Origin: Paraglomus occultum
Taxonomy: Eukaryota > Glomeromycota > Glomeromycetes > Paraglomerales > Paraglomeraceae
Assembly: GCA_910592205.1 (NCBI GenBank)
Contig: CAJVPJ010001179.1
Span: forward strand, 1-11,696
Direction of reading: 5' to 3'
Length of the DNA: 11,696 bases
Shown here: in pieces, positions 1 through 10,692 of the stretch
Numbering within the stretch: the first letter of the stretch is position 1
Layout of the letters: each line of letters opens with the position of its first letter
Notes under the pieces: generated by a model
What the model saw: the letters and a program-made list of their open reading frames with translations, nothing else
The model's database searches: none
What the model was told of the DNA's origin: nothing
Translations under genes and position numbers: made by a program

Positions 1-108
1 GTTCTAGATGTTATTTCTTCTGTAGAAAGTGATTGTATTGGTTTATTCTCTAACAGATTACAAAAGCAACCTTTCCTTCGACGATGTATCTATCAATTAA
101 CGCTTTAA
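1..108 (+). CDS. Possible 3' end of a gene entering from the left edge (partial)
   Basis: Frame 1 is open from the first base for 35 codons and ends in TAA at 106-108. The translated tail contains a hydrophilic stretch (SNRLQKQPFLRRC) that reads like the end of a protein. I recognise no family, and an open run of this length arises often by chance. If real, the gene would converge on SPT8, whose stop lies at 401-403, leaving about 290 bases that I read as non-coding. A 3' exon or a chance open frame are both possible. Confidence 0.25.
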   Translation, partial: VLDVISSVESDCIGLFSNRLQKQPFLRRCIYQLTL

Positions 109-324
109 CTGGAATTTTTCCTTATACGAGTGTTTCTATGAAAAACCATGTCAAATATTATTTAATGATATTATAACCAAAAAATAACTCGGTAAATAAT
201 TGGCGCAGCTGATGCTGAAACCCATATGACCTTTTTTATTACCTAACTGTCTCAGGGGATAATCTCAAAATAGAGGGGTTGCGAATGCGAATGCGCGCAT
301 TTTAACCCAAAATTTCTTTTATGA

Positions 325-330
325 TTTATT
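325..330 (-). terminator. Candidate poly(A) signal of SPT8
   Basis: TTTATT on the + strand reads AATAAA on the minus strand, about 70 nt beyond the SPT8 stop codon. The position suits a cleavage/polyadenylation signal. Fungal signals are degenerate and the region is AT-rich, so this is only a candidate. I see no gene in the rest of 109-400. Confidence 0.45.
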
Positions 331-400
331 AACATGACTTTGTAGATGAATTTGTGTATACGAAATATATGTACACATCATACGACTTTTCTAACTTTTG

Positions 401-2776
401 CTATGTTGGAGATATTTCATAGAATAAAGCACATTCCGTACTCGTTCCTTCCCACCCTCTATTTCCAGAGGCGGTAATCATGTAACGACAGCTCGCGTCA
501 ATCACTGTCAATGTAGTTGAGTTAAAGACAATGCCAAAATCCCAATCGTGTAATCCATGCTACATACTCAGTACATATTAAGGATACAAATTTGTGAGAT
601 TATTCCGCCATGATGCCCAGGGACAATAAGAAAAGGAACAGCCGTGCCAAAAAGTTCTGCTTCATCTGTAGATACGTTCCATAGACGTATGTTATCCGTG
701 GATGAGCTGTTCGTATGGGATTATTAGAACGACTCATTCGGTACCATTTAAACGAAGGCCACTATCAGGGTCAAATCACATACCATACTATATGCTTTCC
801 ATTAGGCATGCCGCTCACGCACGACACTGGTCCGGAATTGGACGGCATTCGAAAGATCCTCATGCATTTCCCACTCGCAAAATCCCACTCGTCAACTCCA
901 GTTATAGGGAATGTTAATAAAAATCGAATGCTGACAATGGTAAAAAAAAAAGTACGATCCATCATTCCCAGGCATTTGTCTCTTCTTACCTGTACCGTTA
1001 CGGCGACCACAATATATTTTACTTCCATCAGCGCTCCAACAAGCCTTGATAGTAACAGTGCCAGTCACACTATTTAATAAATCTCTTCACCATCAATTCA
1101 CTTTCAAGCCCCCACTATTGACCAATTCACAAGACACTCACCGATAAAGTCCATGGAGGTGTACGTTCGGGTGGGTGTAATTTCCGCGGTATCGGTTCAC
1201 GCGCCCTTTTATCCCAGAGAAAACAGTTTCCATCAATGCTGGTTGTCATTAATATATTATTTGAATGAATAATTGTATCTTCTTGATCATTAGGTAATTC
1301 TGGTACTATGAGAGAGTTTTCATTTGATAGAGACCGAGGTGACGGAGTGACAAGTGGTCGAAAAGAGATTGAACTAATTTGCGAGTTATGGCCTGCGAAT
1401 TCACGCACTACTTGGCCTGTATTCAAGTCCCAATACTTTGACATAAAATGCATAAATGAAATTTTGTTACAGCTTTGCATTAAATCTTTGAACAAAATAT
1501 ACAAGTTCAAATTCTTACCAGCACGGTTTTATCCCATGATCCACTAACACAACCGTACTCGTCTTGTGTGATTTTTAATACAGACACGGGACGTCTGTGC
1601 TGTCGTAATACATGATGACAGCGCCCTTCTTCATGTCTTACAGTATACAAATTGATGGAACCACTCTATTATTACAGGATGCCAGGCATTAGTGTTCGTT
1701 CTTATTGACATATGACAAGGTGGATAATCAAAAACATGCCTCTAAACCACTAAGCAGCCATATTGCTTCAGATTGTACAGCTAAACTGTAGACGGGTGAT
1801 AATTTTGGTTCTGTATTCAACAAAACCGAAGGTGGCGCTGATGATTGCGGTAATGGAGAGGGTTGTGATGTTTCTGATTGGTTAACTCTGTCATGATTTG
1901 TCCCATTCTGGCCTTGACTTTGATTTTCTGAAAATTGAGGAAAATAACATAAATTTGCCAATCACTTCCCGTTATATCCTACATAGCAATCCTCAAAGAG
2001 TACCTGAAACTCCATTTGTTACTGGCGTAGGCGGAGCTGTTGGCAATGGTTGTTCCTCGTTCTCCCAATAGGAAAGAATTACTCCAGCCTACAAAAACGC
2101 TTTGTTCTATCAATTTTTATCTAAATCACGTTACATGCATTGTTATAATCCCTGGAACAACAATCTTCCACTGAGATTACTTACCTCACCTTTTGGACAG
2201 ATTCAACGTGTGCATGCCTTTGATTCTGGGTCAATATTTGCTTCCCATTTAACGAGGAGAAGAAGTCATACTTTCTAACAAAGCCATCGTCACCACCAGT
2301 GAATATCCATCGCATGTTCTTAGTTGCATCAATTGCATACACATGGCATCCATGAACAGCAGCAACCTATACAAGAGAGGACAAGTCATTAGATAGACTG
2401 TAGATCAGAAGAAGTGCTATCTATCAAGTATCGAACTTACGTATGGCACAATGTCGTAACTGCTACATTCAGCAGCAAACGGCTGGAGAGCACGATTTGC
2501 GTGGTTTGTATTTAAATTCGTACCGGGTATTAACGAACGTGGGGTAATATCGTCTATACCAAACGTTTCTTGTGATCAGGACCAAATCCATGTTTAAATT
2601 AAAATAGCAATGCAATCAACTTAATTGCCCTACTGCTCGATTCGCCTGCAAAGCATCCTCGATCATAGTAATATCCACATACCTTCAGTCTCGGAGGCTT
2701 GGTCACGGCTTTCCGTGTCAGTTGACGGTGACAAGTCTCGGGTGTCGTATTCATCTTCACTATCTCCATCCATCAT
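401..2776 (-). CDS. SPT8: SAGA complex subunit Spt8, WD40-repeat protein
   Basis: Spt8 is a WD40 subunit of the SAGA coactivator and, from yeast work, contacts TBP to help deliver it to RNA polymerase II promoters in the nucleus. Eleven exons, in transcription order: 2776-2683, 2568-2441, 2366-2190, 2088-2004, 1927-1740, 1665-1519, 1435-1142, 1044-990, 895-784, 706-588, 504-401. Together they give 500 codons in one frame; yeast Spt8 is about 600 residues. The N-terminus is acidic (MMDGDSEDEYDT). The first WD unit includes MRWIFTGGDDGFVRKYDF, followed by a Pro/Ser/Gln-rich linker near residues 150-200. Later units include LLSGLESGSINLYTVRHEEG, GSWDKTVLYWDLNTGQVV, TSIDGNCFLWD, YCGRRNGTVDEWD and TDNIRLWNV. 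The C-terminus has the conserved SGNRGWEGTSTE. The start is the first of two tandem ATGs at 2776; the second (2773) is equally possible. Intron 5 needs a GC donor. No truncation is seen. The match to Spt8 rests on remembered family motifs. Confidence 0.93.
1666..1739 (-). other. SPT8: GC-AG intron 5 of SPT8
   Basis: This 74-nt intron starts GAG|GCATGT and ends AATAATAG|AGT. Joining there gives LLSGLESGSINLYTV in frame, as expected for Spt8. The only nearby GT (GCAT|GTTTTT) would create a stop codon at the junction (T plus AG). A branch-point-like CTAAT lies at 1692-1688, about 20 nt before the acceptor. GC donors are a known minor class, usually with a strong flanking consensus, as here. Confidence 0.8.
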
Positions 2777-2897
2777 GTATTGATATTATCCAATTGGCAA
2801 GAATATTGCAGATGGCACTCTGTTTTAAGACACGATAACTCTATTCTCATATGACAGCATATATAAAATAGTAAACATATATAGTTTCAAGAAAAAA

Positions 2898-3104
2898 CTA
2901 TACGGGTCTTGTAGTAGGGGCTTCAAATTTACGCCACAGAGAATTCAGGGGACGGCCTGATTTGTCGAGCGCCACAGATTGCCCTTTGCAAGTTTGTGTG
3001 TGATCGTGATATTCGCTCCTACGTATTAGTTGTGATAAATGCCTGAATGTTTCGCTTTTAAGAGGCTTTATTTCACGCTCCTGATGTAATTTGATGGCCA
3101 GCAT
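2898..3104 (-). CDS. Small protein of unknown function
   Basis: An open frame of 68 codons from ATG at 3104 to TAG at 2900-2898. I do not recognise the family. It is rich in Lys, Arg, Glu and His, starts MLAIKLHQEREIKPLK, contains RHLSQLIRRSEYHD, and ends with SGRPLNSLWRKFEAP. It has no obvious membrane segment and no cysteine motif. It lies on the SPT8 strand, 121 nt upstream of the SPT8 start, and points away from URB1. It may be only the last exon. An upstream mini-exon 3296-3288 (ACC|ATG GCG TTG, then GTAATA) could join an acceptor CCATAG at 3130-3129, giving MALHNSINALIML in front. That intron would be 159 nt, longer than any other here. It could also be a chance frame or belong to the SPT8 leader. 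Confidence 0.4.
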   Translation of the reverse strand: MLAIKLHQEREIKPLKSETFRHLSQLIRRSEYHDHTQTCKGQSVALDKSGRPLNSLWRKFEAPTTRPV

Positions 3105-3207
3105 TATAAGAGCATTAATACTGTTATGCTATGGTATGAAGAATTAGATTCATTCTCGAGACATAATGAAATTTAAAATATTACCAGAGTTATTAGTGGT
3201 TTGAGCC

Positions 3208-3224
3208 AATAATAATAATAATAA
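3208..3224. repeat. (AAT)5 microsatellite
   Basis: Five perfect AAT units plus AA, in the intergenic region upstream of URB1. A simple-sequence repeat with no evident function. Confidence 0.9.
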
Positions 3225-3370
3225 AATGATCTCGGTTTAGTGTATACTAATTAGTAACTACGCGCCCAATATTAATATCGATATTACCAACGCCATGGTC
3301 TATGCATTATCGTTATAGTTACTATTTGCCTAGAGAAAAAATAATGTTGAGACTGTGTGACGACGATCAT

Positions 3371-3422
3371 CCAATCACATTAAATACCAGTATAAAAATT
3401 CAAATGTTTTTTTTTTGCGTCT
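3371..3422 (+). promoter_or_regulatory. URB1 core promoter: CCAAT box, TATA-like box, T-tract
   Basis: CCAATCA at 3371-3377 and TATAAAAA at 3391-3398 lie 75 and 55 nt before the URB1 ATG. A run of ten T followed by GCGTCT occupies 3407-3422. The order and spacing fit a eukaryotic polymerase II promoter with the start site shortly before the ATG. The motifs are seen directly; their function is inferred. Confidence 0.55.
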
Positions 3423-3445
3423 TCACGTATTAGAATATAAACAAA

Positions 3446-6400
3446 ATGGATGAAAGCCAAGAGGAAAAGAACCAAAGGGTTGAACCATTCAAGAAGTTTG
3501 GAGAATTACGGGAATTTATGGGATCAACTAACATCGAGACTATATATCAAGGTGCACTGTGGACTCATTGGAATGTAATGCCATTTGACGGAGGCTGGCC
3601 GAAATATCTGATTAGACTTTGAATAGAAATAATAACAGTTCGCATGAATTGCTTGTTATAAGGAATCCTTAGGTTCCGTCAGCTACTCTATATTCCGCCA
3701 TCAACCGAGCAAACTGCCAACGCATCCACTGAAAACAACTTGAAAATATTTCGCGAATACCTCCAAGCATCCCCCGAATGCTCTGATCTATTTCGTATAT
3801 GGGATCTCCAACAAAAAGTATGCCATCGAGTGTTTATAGATTTCTCCCAAAGTCATTGACATATTCCTTGATACATAACATTTAATGCACCAACAAAACA
3901 GCACAATATTACCAAGATAGAAGTGCTGATCGTCGACCTTCTAGCGAAAGTAATCGATAATACGAACATCGCAGCAGCGCGCGCGTCGGGAAATTCGATC
4001 ATAAAGCGAATACTAACCAACTACATGAAGATCATATATCGTAATCTTGGTGGAAGAATACCGCTGTGTCAGGCAACGTTGAAAATGTTGGTCGCGATGA
4101 ATTCGCATTCTTTAGCAATGACACGCGAACTAACCGAGACATTTCATTTTGGGCATAAGGTCAGTAAAATGCGTTACAATGCAAAGACACCATCTTACAG
4201 CTTTTTTTATTCTAACGAGCTTTTATTTGAAATATTAGTCTCTGGGAAGACTATTAAACATTAGATTGGAGCGGGAAGATGGGAAATCTAGGAACAAAAT
4301 AGGTTGGTTTATTATGTTTCATTCAGGTCTGTCAGGTTAAAACGTTATTCTAAACAATATACTCTTTTTTTACAGATGTTCGCACACTGTATGTTCGATT
4401 TATACTGTCATTCTTAATACGCGGAGATGTGAAAATCAAAAAAACTATTCTTGAATTAAAAAATTTTGTTGGATCTATCCTTAAAGGATTACCTCAAGAC
4501 ACTTATGAGGCAAGCGCAGATAATGATTATATCTTGCACTTCCTTTACGGATACCGACTAACATGTGCAATGATTTAGTTTGTTGACGAAGTGTTACGAA
4601 CAATATACGATCGCGTAATATTAGAAACTGACCTTGATCGGAAGACGAAAATCAACTTCTTTACCGGCTCAGTCTTGGACCATGTAACTTAGACTTTAAC
4701 GTATACAATTTGATACTTATATGAATTGTATTGTACCATTAATTCGAACGAAAAATCATATCGTAGCTTCTCCGGCTCTTTGCATGTCGCGATCCCGCCC
4801 CTTCGGATCCATCACATTGCATTGCTGACTTGGTCCATAACTTTCTGCGATCATTATGTTGTACGCCCGGAGTTGGCATTTGCTTTCAAGATTTGGGATG
4901 GTATCCTCATGGCACTGTAGCGACTCAGACGATTGATGAAGAAAGAGAGAAGAGCGTAAAAGTATATAACATTGTGCTATCAAAGTTTATAACAAAGCTG
5001 AAGCCAATTGAGGATTTAAGGCAGCAAGACTTGTTGTTAAGAATATTGGAAGCTTGCCCGGAGTTGGTTCCTGTGTAAGTAAATTTATATGGAAGTTATA
5101 AATAATTTGTAAGATATTAATTTAAATTCTGTATATCCGCTCAGGTTTTGGCAATCCACAAAACTTACTTTCGAACCACGCCTCTCCTCTACTTGGCTTA
5201 GTACTATGTCCTTACTTCAAAAAATAGTTTTTCTCCCTGTTCCTTCTCTCAAATTACCGAATGCGCGAACGTATCTATCTAGTCCACCACCCTGCAGTAC
5301 AATTATTGAAAATATTTTGCCATCAGCTGTAAATCGCATAGCGATCAGTAAAGGCCTGCAACATAGCAGTCTTCTCGTAAGGTTCACAACTGCAATTTCT
5401 CTTGGATTTTTGTTTCAAAAACTTGACAACGTAAGCCGTCGGTTCGGAGAGATCGCCGCGAGCATAGAAATCATTGATACTGCAAATGCTAGACGGTGGA
5501 ATGATATACCGAATTCCCTTGCAGAAGAAATGAGAAGACGCGTGCCTGATGTTCAAGTGCTGTTAAAGCTACATCATGATATTCTAGCTGCCGAAAATCT
5601 ACAAAAGGGGCCAGACGATGAAGAAACGATGAGGAATAAGTTGATGCGTGAGGCAGTGCTACGATTAATCAAGTTTTATCAGAAGTATATACCGGACTCG
5701 CTGTTTCAGTCTAAGTTTGATATGGGCAGGTTAATTCCCGCAGATTTTAACAGGGTGGCAGTTGGCTTGGTTCTTCATTTGCTTGATCTGCTATTTGCCA
5801 TTGATGGATTTCCCTGGTGGAATAAAAACGGTTACTTATCAATCTTTACTTTTCTTATGTTCTCACCCTTGACAAGCTACTTACATCCTTGTTTGTATTT
5901 GCTACAGAATCTGACTTCTCCCATTTAATCTCGCTTATAAATCTATACATTTCAACACCATACCCGCAAGTCAAAGAAAAGACAGCTCAAGCTCTTCGAT
6001 ACTTTATGACCGAATCTATTCTTTTCCAGCATGATCCAAATGAATCAGAGATATTTCTCAACACTATTCAGCAAACGCTTTCCCGCAGAAAAGCAAAATC
6101 GGACAAGATTGAACTTTTCAAATTTTTAGACAGTCGTATTTTACAATACCGTAATTATCCTTACAAAGATATTGACCGAACTGTTAAGTTAACCAAAAAC
6201 GTGAAAGACAATTTGGTAAACGCAAACTCTATGGATGTTGATAATGCGAACGAAAGCAAGGAGCTGGTAGAAATTGCAAGGCAAAAGTTATCTGTTCGAT
6301 ATAATACGGAAGAGGACGAGTTTGAGTATCCATTCAGCCCGTTGTTAATCACTATTGTTGACTACAACCGCCAGACGACAAACCCAACTTCTGTCGTTTC

Positions 6401-9400
6401 AGAATTTATATCAAATTTGATACGGAATATGCGCAGGTCCGGACAGCAACGCGACAAAATTTCTGCGACTCCATCGATATCTGAATTGTATAGAAAGAAG
6501 GTATTATCTGAAGATAGCATAAGCAGTTTTCTGGACACTTGGAAGACTCGGTCAGCAGAAGATCTCGATAGAGTCCTGCTTCTATTCATCAAGAATCATT
6601 TACCAGAGGGTCTTGACGAACCGACTGAAGACTTGTCGCTGACCAGTATCTTGTCGGTTGAAAAAAGATTACATGCTACAATACCCAAGGACATTAATGA
6701 TGACGTTTTTTATCATCTAACCAACAATATGAACGATACACGTATTAGCATACTACGCCTTCTGATATTATGCAAATCTCAATTTCGAAAGCTGTTCAAA
6801 AATTGTATCCGGAAGGAATTTCTGAATATGCCTACGGAGAAGTTAGTTTCATTGATTGATGCCTACTTGAGCACTGTGGCCATCAGATCGAATGAACGTG
6901 CAATGTGGTTCGAGGATTCGGCAACTGATGATGATAGAAATGCAATATCTTTCATAGGGAAAATGTATGGGAAGAGATTACTTGCGGGCATGCAGGTATC
7001 TTTGAATTCTCAGAGCCCGTCATTAGTAACTCTTGTATTCCGCACGCTACTCGATCTGGAACCTACGGCGCTATTAAAACGAGTAACCAAAGATTTAATA
7101 CATGGGGACGTATCATCCGTATTCGGTCTGGATTACTTGACTATATGTGACCATTTCTTCAAATATTACGGCGATAATGTGTCGGGCAAACAGCGAAAAG
7201 ACTTTGTCACAGCATGTCTTCATCATATTGCTTTGCTATTAGAAAATAATGCCTTGGATTCTACACCAATCAAGACATTTGACATGACATTTCAGAAATT
7301 AGGTAAAGTAATTTGTTCGAGTTACCGACTTGGAATGATGCAAGTCGATAATTAATTATATTTCATCTTACAGAAAGCATATTGAAAAATGTTATACCGC
7401 TGGCGGATGTACTAGAAGCGAACACAGTTGGAGAGTTTGTATTTGTCGCAATCGACAAAAAGATTGCATTCTCGTCTGTCATAAAGTGTATAACTTCACT
7501 GATATCGGCTGTTTATAGTCAACCAGTAAGTCATGAATTTGTGCTCCTTAAATGGAAGATACATGTTTTGCGGTAGACTCTTGCATTAATTGTTCTTTTA
7601 GTCATTCATAGGTCCGCCTCCGAACAAAATTTTGGATGCTATCTTATCTCACTCTCAGTTTACGACTCTCACTTATCCATCAATGCTTTCCTCCAAATCA
7701 TCATACTCGCAAACACGTTCAATCCGTCTTGCGCTCTGTCACCTGATACATAGGTTGTACGACATTTCTCCATCCATCTGTTGCAGGCAGGCATACCTGC
7801 CATTTCTTATCGAGATATACGGGGCAACAACGGCCGATTCGGATCGACTGCTTCTTGACATCTTTATAAAGTATGAAAAAATTACCAAGGTTTCTGTAAT
7901 TATGTATTTAATGACATGGGGACCTGGGTCAAGCGACTTAATAACCAAGAAAAGATTAATGGGGGAGAACGTTGTGGTTGAATCTATGGGATTGTTGGAT
8001 GCGATGACATTGATGCAGAGCTATACTCATTTTAAAATTGACGATGGGCTGGAAGTGGCAGTCGAGAATAGCTTAATCGAGGAGAGGATTGGGGAGAGCG
8101 AGGAAAGAATAAAAATGAGAGCAGCCCCTATATGCGATTTGTCCTTTATGTTGACTTTGTTTGCTAACCTCATGTCATATGGGAGTATGATTGATTGTCG
8201 GAGATTTATTGAAGTCAATGCATTGGGGTTGGTTATAGTATCCCTTTCTTCCAATCGAGACAATGTTCGTCGCGCAGCTTATTATCTGCTAGACGAGTTC
8301 TACGTACTGCTAGAGGTAATTGTACATTGAGATTACGGACAACGTGGTTGTTTGGTTATTAACGTTAAACCAATCTATGCATTTTAGCGGGCGATGTTTA
8401 GAGAGAAAAAACAGATATTACTCCTTCTTAATGCTCTTAAAAATGCAATTACTGAAAGAGAGTCTATTGAGTCTCCCCAGCGTATTCCGACGATAATCAC
8501 AGTATTTGTTGCACTTTCGCTGACCATATTTTTGAACCCGGCCCATACAATGTATCCTCTAATAAACAGGTTTTTGCTCCAAAGACCAATTATTGACCTA
8601 GAGGTAAGGAGTTGGATGAATTTTTTTGAAAAAATTTCCCTCTCTTTTGATTTCTAATTTATTTGACCCTTTCATGCTCAAAATTGTGGGTAACTTAGGA
8701 TGTGCCCATGTTCTATCAATTAATGTATAGCTCGTCATCCAATTCTCAAAAAGACAGAGTGTGGATATTAAGACTGTTGTCGGCTGGACTAAAAAGTTTT
8801 TCGGTAACTAGTTTACTTTTTAACTGTCACGTGCTTGGAACAGCGATGATAAACTTGCATTTATTCTTCTCTAGGATTATAAATTATTCAAACGAAGGTA
8901 TGTTTGGGATATAATCAGCGGGTATTATATTTCTCGAGTATCTGACAATGTAACGCGCAAAATTATAAACGAGGTAAGCTGAACAAGAGATTCTCCATAT
9001 TGACAATTGACTGGAATTTTGGTCTATTGAAAATCTTTGTCATACATTCTGCAGATAATTTTCCAAGCCGCATCTATACCAAATGTGATTAATGATATGG
9101 TAATTAAAAATGGACTGTTGGCTTGGATCCATAGCTTGTGTATATCAACAACATTATCACCGGATAATCAATTCTGTTTCGTTGGCCCGAGAATACTTTT
9201 ACGAGTATTGCAGGGATGCAAGAAAACACATTCCCGTTGGCAAGAAGGCATCTGGTCTAATCAGGCTTTGTGTATTGCTACGGACATGTTACACCTTCTA
9301 GGTAACTTATTTTGAAGACACCTATTCAAATTTTTATCTTATCTTTTGTTATCAATATCAAAACTGAAATCATTCCGTTACGTAGATGGATTTAATGTCA

Positions 9401-9822
9401 CAACGTCGACATCCTTGTGGACGCTCAACATGCTTAAGGCTATTCTTCACGTATTTCACTATATTGCGTTAGCATCGCCGCCTACCGCGCTCACGTATAA
9501 TACACACCAATTTACCGTCACTTTTAGGATTCTTGAAAAGTGCGAGCTATATCTTGACCCTTGCTTAAAGGCTTTTCGTATTGTAACAAAAGTGGTTTAT
9601 CAGCAACCGTGTGCAGGTGACAACTTGGACCAGTTGTACGTAATGAATGACGATGGTTTATATATATATAAGGAACTCGTTAGGATGGTTTTTGAAATGG
9701 TTGTTAATTGCGAGAAACTGGAAGGGAATGCGTTTAAGAAAATTACGGCACGCGCATTGGCAATAGGCGTTTCCAATGAAGCGAGAAGCTGGATGATTGA
9801 ATGCTTAGGACTTGGAGAATAA
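3446..9822 (+). CDS. URB1: Nucleolar pre-ribosomal-associated protein Urb1/Npa1
   Basis: Urb1/Npa1 is a very large nucleolar helical-repeat protein needed for the earliest 60S pre-ribosomal particles. Sixteen exons: 3446-3551, 3663-3817, 3902-4159, 4239-4302, 4376-4509, 4579-4683, 4767-5074, 5145-5830, 5908-7302, 7374-7525, 7602-8315, 8388-8603, 8699-8803, 8875-8973, 9055-9301, 9386-9822. They total 1,726 codons in one frame; yeast Urb1 is about 1,760. The Npa1 N-terminal domain covers roughly residues 30-400: LREYL-type FREYLQASPECSDLF, DVRTLYVRF from residue 195, CCTPGVGICFQDLGWYP at 305-321, then LRQQDLLLRILEACPELVP. Exon 8 opens with FEPRLSSTWL and PPPCSTIIENILPS. A conserved C-terminal region (NopRA1 type, about 1300-1500) includes NALGLVIVSLSS, REKKQILLLLNALKNAI and DYKLFKRRYVWDII. 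Introns are 69-111 nt; intron 5 has a GC donor. The ATG chosen is the first in frame and follows CCAAT and TATA boxes. The first donor (CAAG|GTGCAC) is weak, so the first 35 codons are the least certain part. Confidence 0.94.
4510..4578 (+). other. URB1: GC-AG intron 5 of URB1
   Basis: This 69-nt intron begins GAG|GCAAGC and ends ATTTAG|TTT. Removal joins LPQDTYE to FVDEVLRTIYD in frame; retention reaches TAG at its 3' end. The only GT inside, at 4565-4566, lies about 12 nt before the acceptor and is too close to serve. A branch-point-like CTAAC sits at 4558-4562, 15 nt before the AG. Confidence 0.8.
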
Positions 9823-9865
9823 CATGGCATAAGCCAGAGAATTGACAAGGCTACGTATGACAACT

Positions 9866-9871
9866 AATAAA
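9866..9871 (+). terminator. Candidate poly(A) signal of URB1
   Basis: AATAAA begins 44 nt after the URB1 stop codon, a usual distance for a polyadenylation signal. Its function is inferred from sequence and place only. Confidence 0.55.
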
Positions 9872-10005
9872 GAGCAAATATCAATGCTATGTCCGATCGC
9901 ATTTATGTATGCACAGTGATTCACCGTTTACCAGTGACTAGATTTGTTGATGAATCTAACAAGTTGATTGCGTATTCCTCCAAAGTATCGGATACAGATT
10001 AAAAT

Positions 10006-10011
10006 TTTATT
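10006..10011 (-). terminator. Candidate poly(A) signal of RPS20
   Basis: TTTATT on the + strand reads AATAAA on the minus strand, about 160 nt beyond the RPS20 stop. That is rather far for a compact ribosomal protein gene, so a closer non-canonical signal may be used instead. Confidence 0.3.
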
Positions 10012-10170
10012 TCATTTTGAACCGTGTATCCGGCGCGTAATAATCAGCAAATGTTCTGGCCCGTAGCGACATTCAGACCCAGTTCGAAATAAGCACATAT
10101 TATCACACAAACAATGGGAGATTCCATATAATGCGCCTATTCACGCTGGCGCTCGATGAGACTTTTGCTT

Positions 10171-10692
10171 TTATGAAGCAATAGTCACTTCAACATCGAC
10201 ACCTGGTTCTAGAGAGATCGAAGTCTGCGAAAAAAAAAAAGATGTCAACAACCATCCTAATTAAAGTTTTGTTTTCCTACCACATTGCTACACTTACAAT
10301 CTGCTTCACAATTTCACTAGGAGAATTCAAATCAATCAATCTCTTGTGAATTCTCATCTCATATCTATCCCAAGTTTTACTGCCTTCACCACAAGGTGAT
10401 TTCCTGGTAGTAATACGCAGAACTTTAGTGGGCAGTCGAACAGGTCCCTTTACTTGTAACTGCTTATCCTTGGCCCGGTTGATTAGATCAGCGCACACTC
10501 TCTCGAGCGCTTTGACCCTGGGAGAGGTTAATGTAATGCGAATGCGATGGTACTAGTTTTTGAATTACAAAATTGTGGTAAAAGTGAGATAGACCTGTCT
10601 ATGACATTTCTTGTAATGAGAAACAGAATAGTATTATTTACTTTTGGCGCTTCGTCGACATAATCGTCTTTGCCTTTAGCGACGTAACTCAT
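10171..10692 (-). CDS. RPS20: 40S ribosomal protein S20 (uS10)
   Basis: uS10 is a universal small-subunit protein in the head of the 40S ribosome. Three exons in transcription order: 10692-10642, 10552-10298, 10224-10171, giving 119 codons, the normal length for eukaryotic S20. Exon 1 encodes a variable N-terminus ([17 protein letters not shown]). Exon 2 holds the conserved core: [49 protein letters not shown] and SPSEIVKQI. Exon 3 encodes [17 protein letters not shown] then TAA. Donors are GTAAAT and GTAAGT; acceptors are ACTAG and TTTCGCAG, the last behind a run of eleven pyrimidines. The introns are 89 and 73 nt. The ATG is the first in frame; an upstream in-frame TTG exists but is not needed. 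It converges on URB1. All key residues I know are intact. Confidence 0.98.

Larger units (their letters stand above)
3105..3445. other. Intergenic region between divergent small ORF and URB1
   Basis: These 341 bp separate the small minus-strand frame from the URB1 start. The right end carries URB1 promoter motifs (separate entry). The middle has an (AAT)n microsatellite and otherwise AT-rich DNA with stops in all frames. A short possible upstream exon for the minus-strand frame lies at 3288-3296. No other gene is visible. Confidence 0.6.
9823..10170. other. Tail-to-tail intergenic region, URB1 and RPS20 3' UTRs
   Basis: These 348 bp lie between the converging stop codons of URB1 and RPS20. 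Each strand has a candidate poly(A) signal. No coding frame or RNA gene is evident, and the region is most simply the two 3' UTRs. Confidence 0.7.

Noticed and set aside
715-1077. 120-codon + strand open frame
   Set aside because: It lies antisense to SPT8 exons 8-10 and crosses conserved Spt8 coding sequence and introns. No recognisable protein; a shadow frame.
3554-3619. Read-through of URB1 exon 1 to TGA at about 3617-3619
   Set aside because: A short uORF-like product is possible, but the CAAG|GTGCAC donor to ATAAG|GAATCC acceptor joins in frame to the Urb1-like sequence GILRFRQLL.
4726-4983. Overlapping open frames on both strands around 4726-4983
   Set aside because: They are shadows of URB1 exon 7, whose frame gives the conserved CCTPGVGICF segment.
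5831-5907. Extension of URB1 exon 8 into frame ending near 5928
   Set aside because: The extra peptide is hydrophobic and unlike Urb1. Splicing AACG|GTTACT to CTACAG|AATC keeps the frame into the conserved next exon.
9659-9670. TA dinucleotide run
   Set aside because: It sits inside URB1 exon 16 and is translated in frame (LYIYKE), so it is not a separate repeat element.
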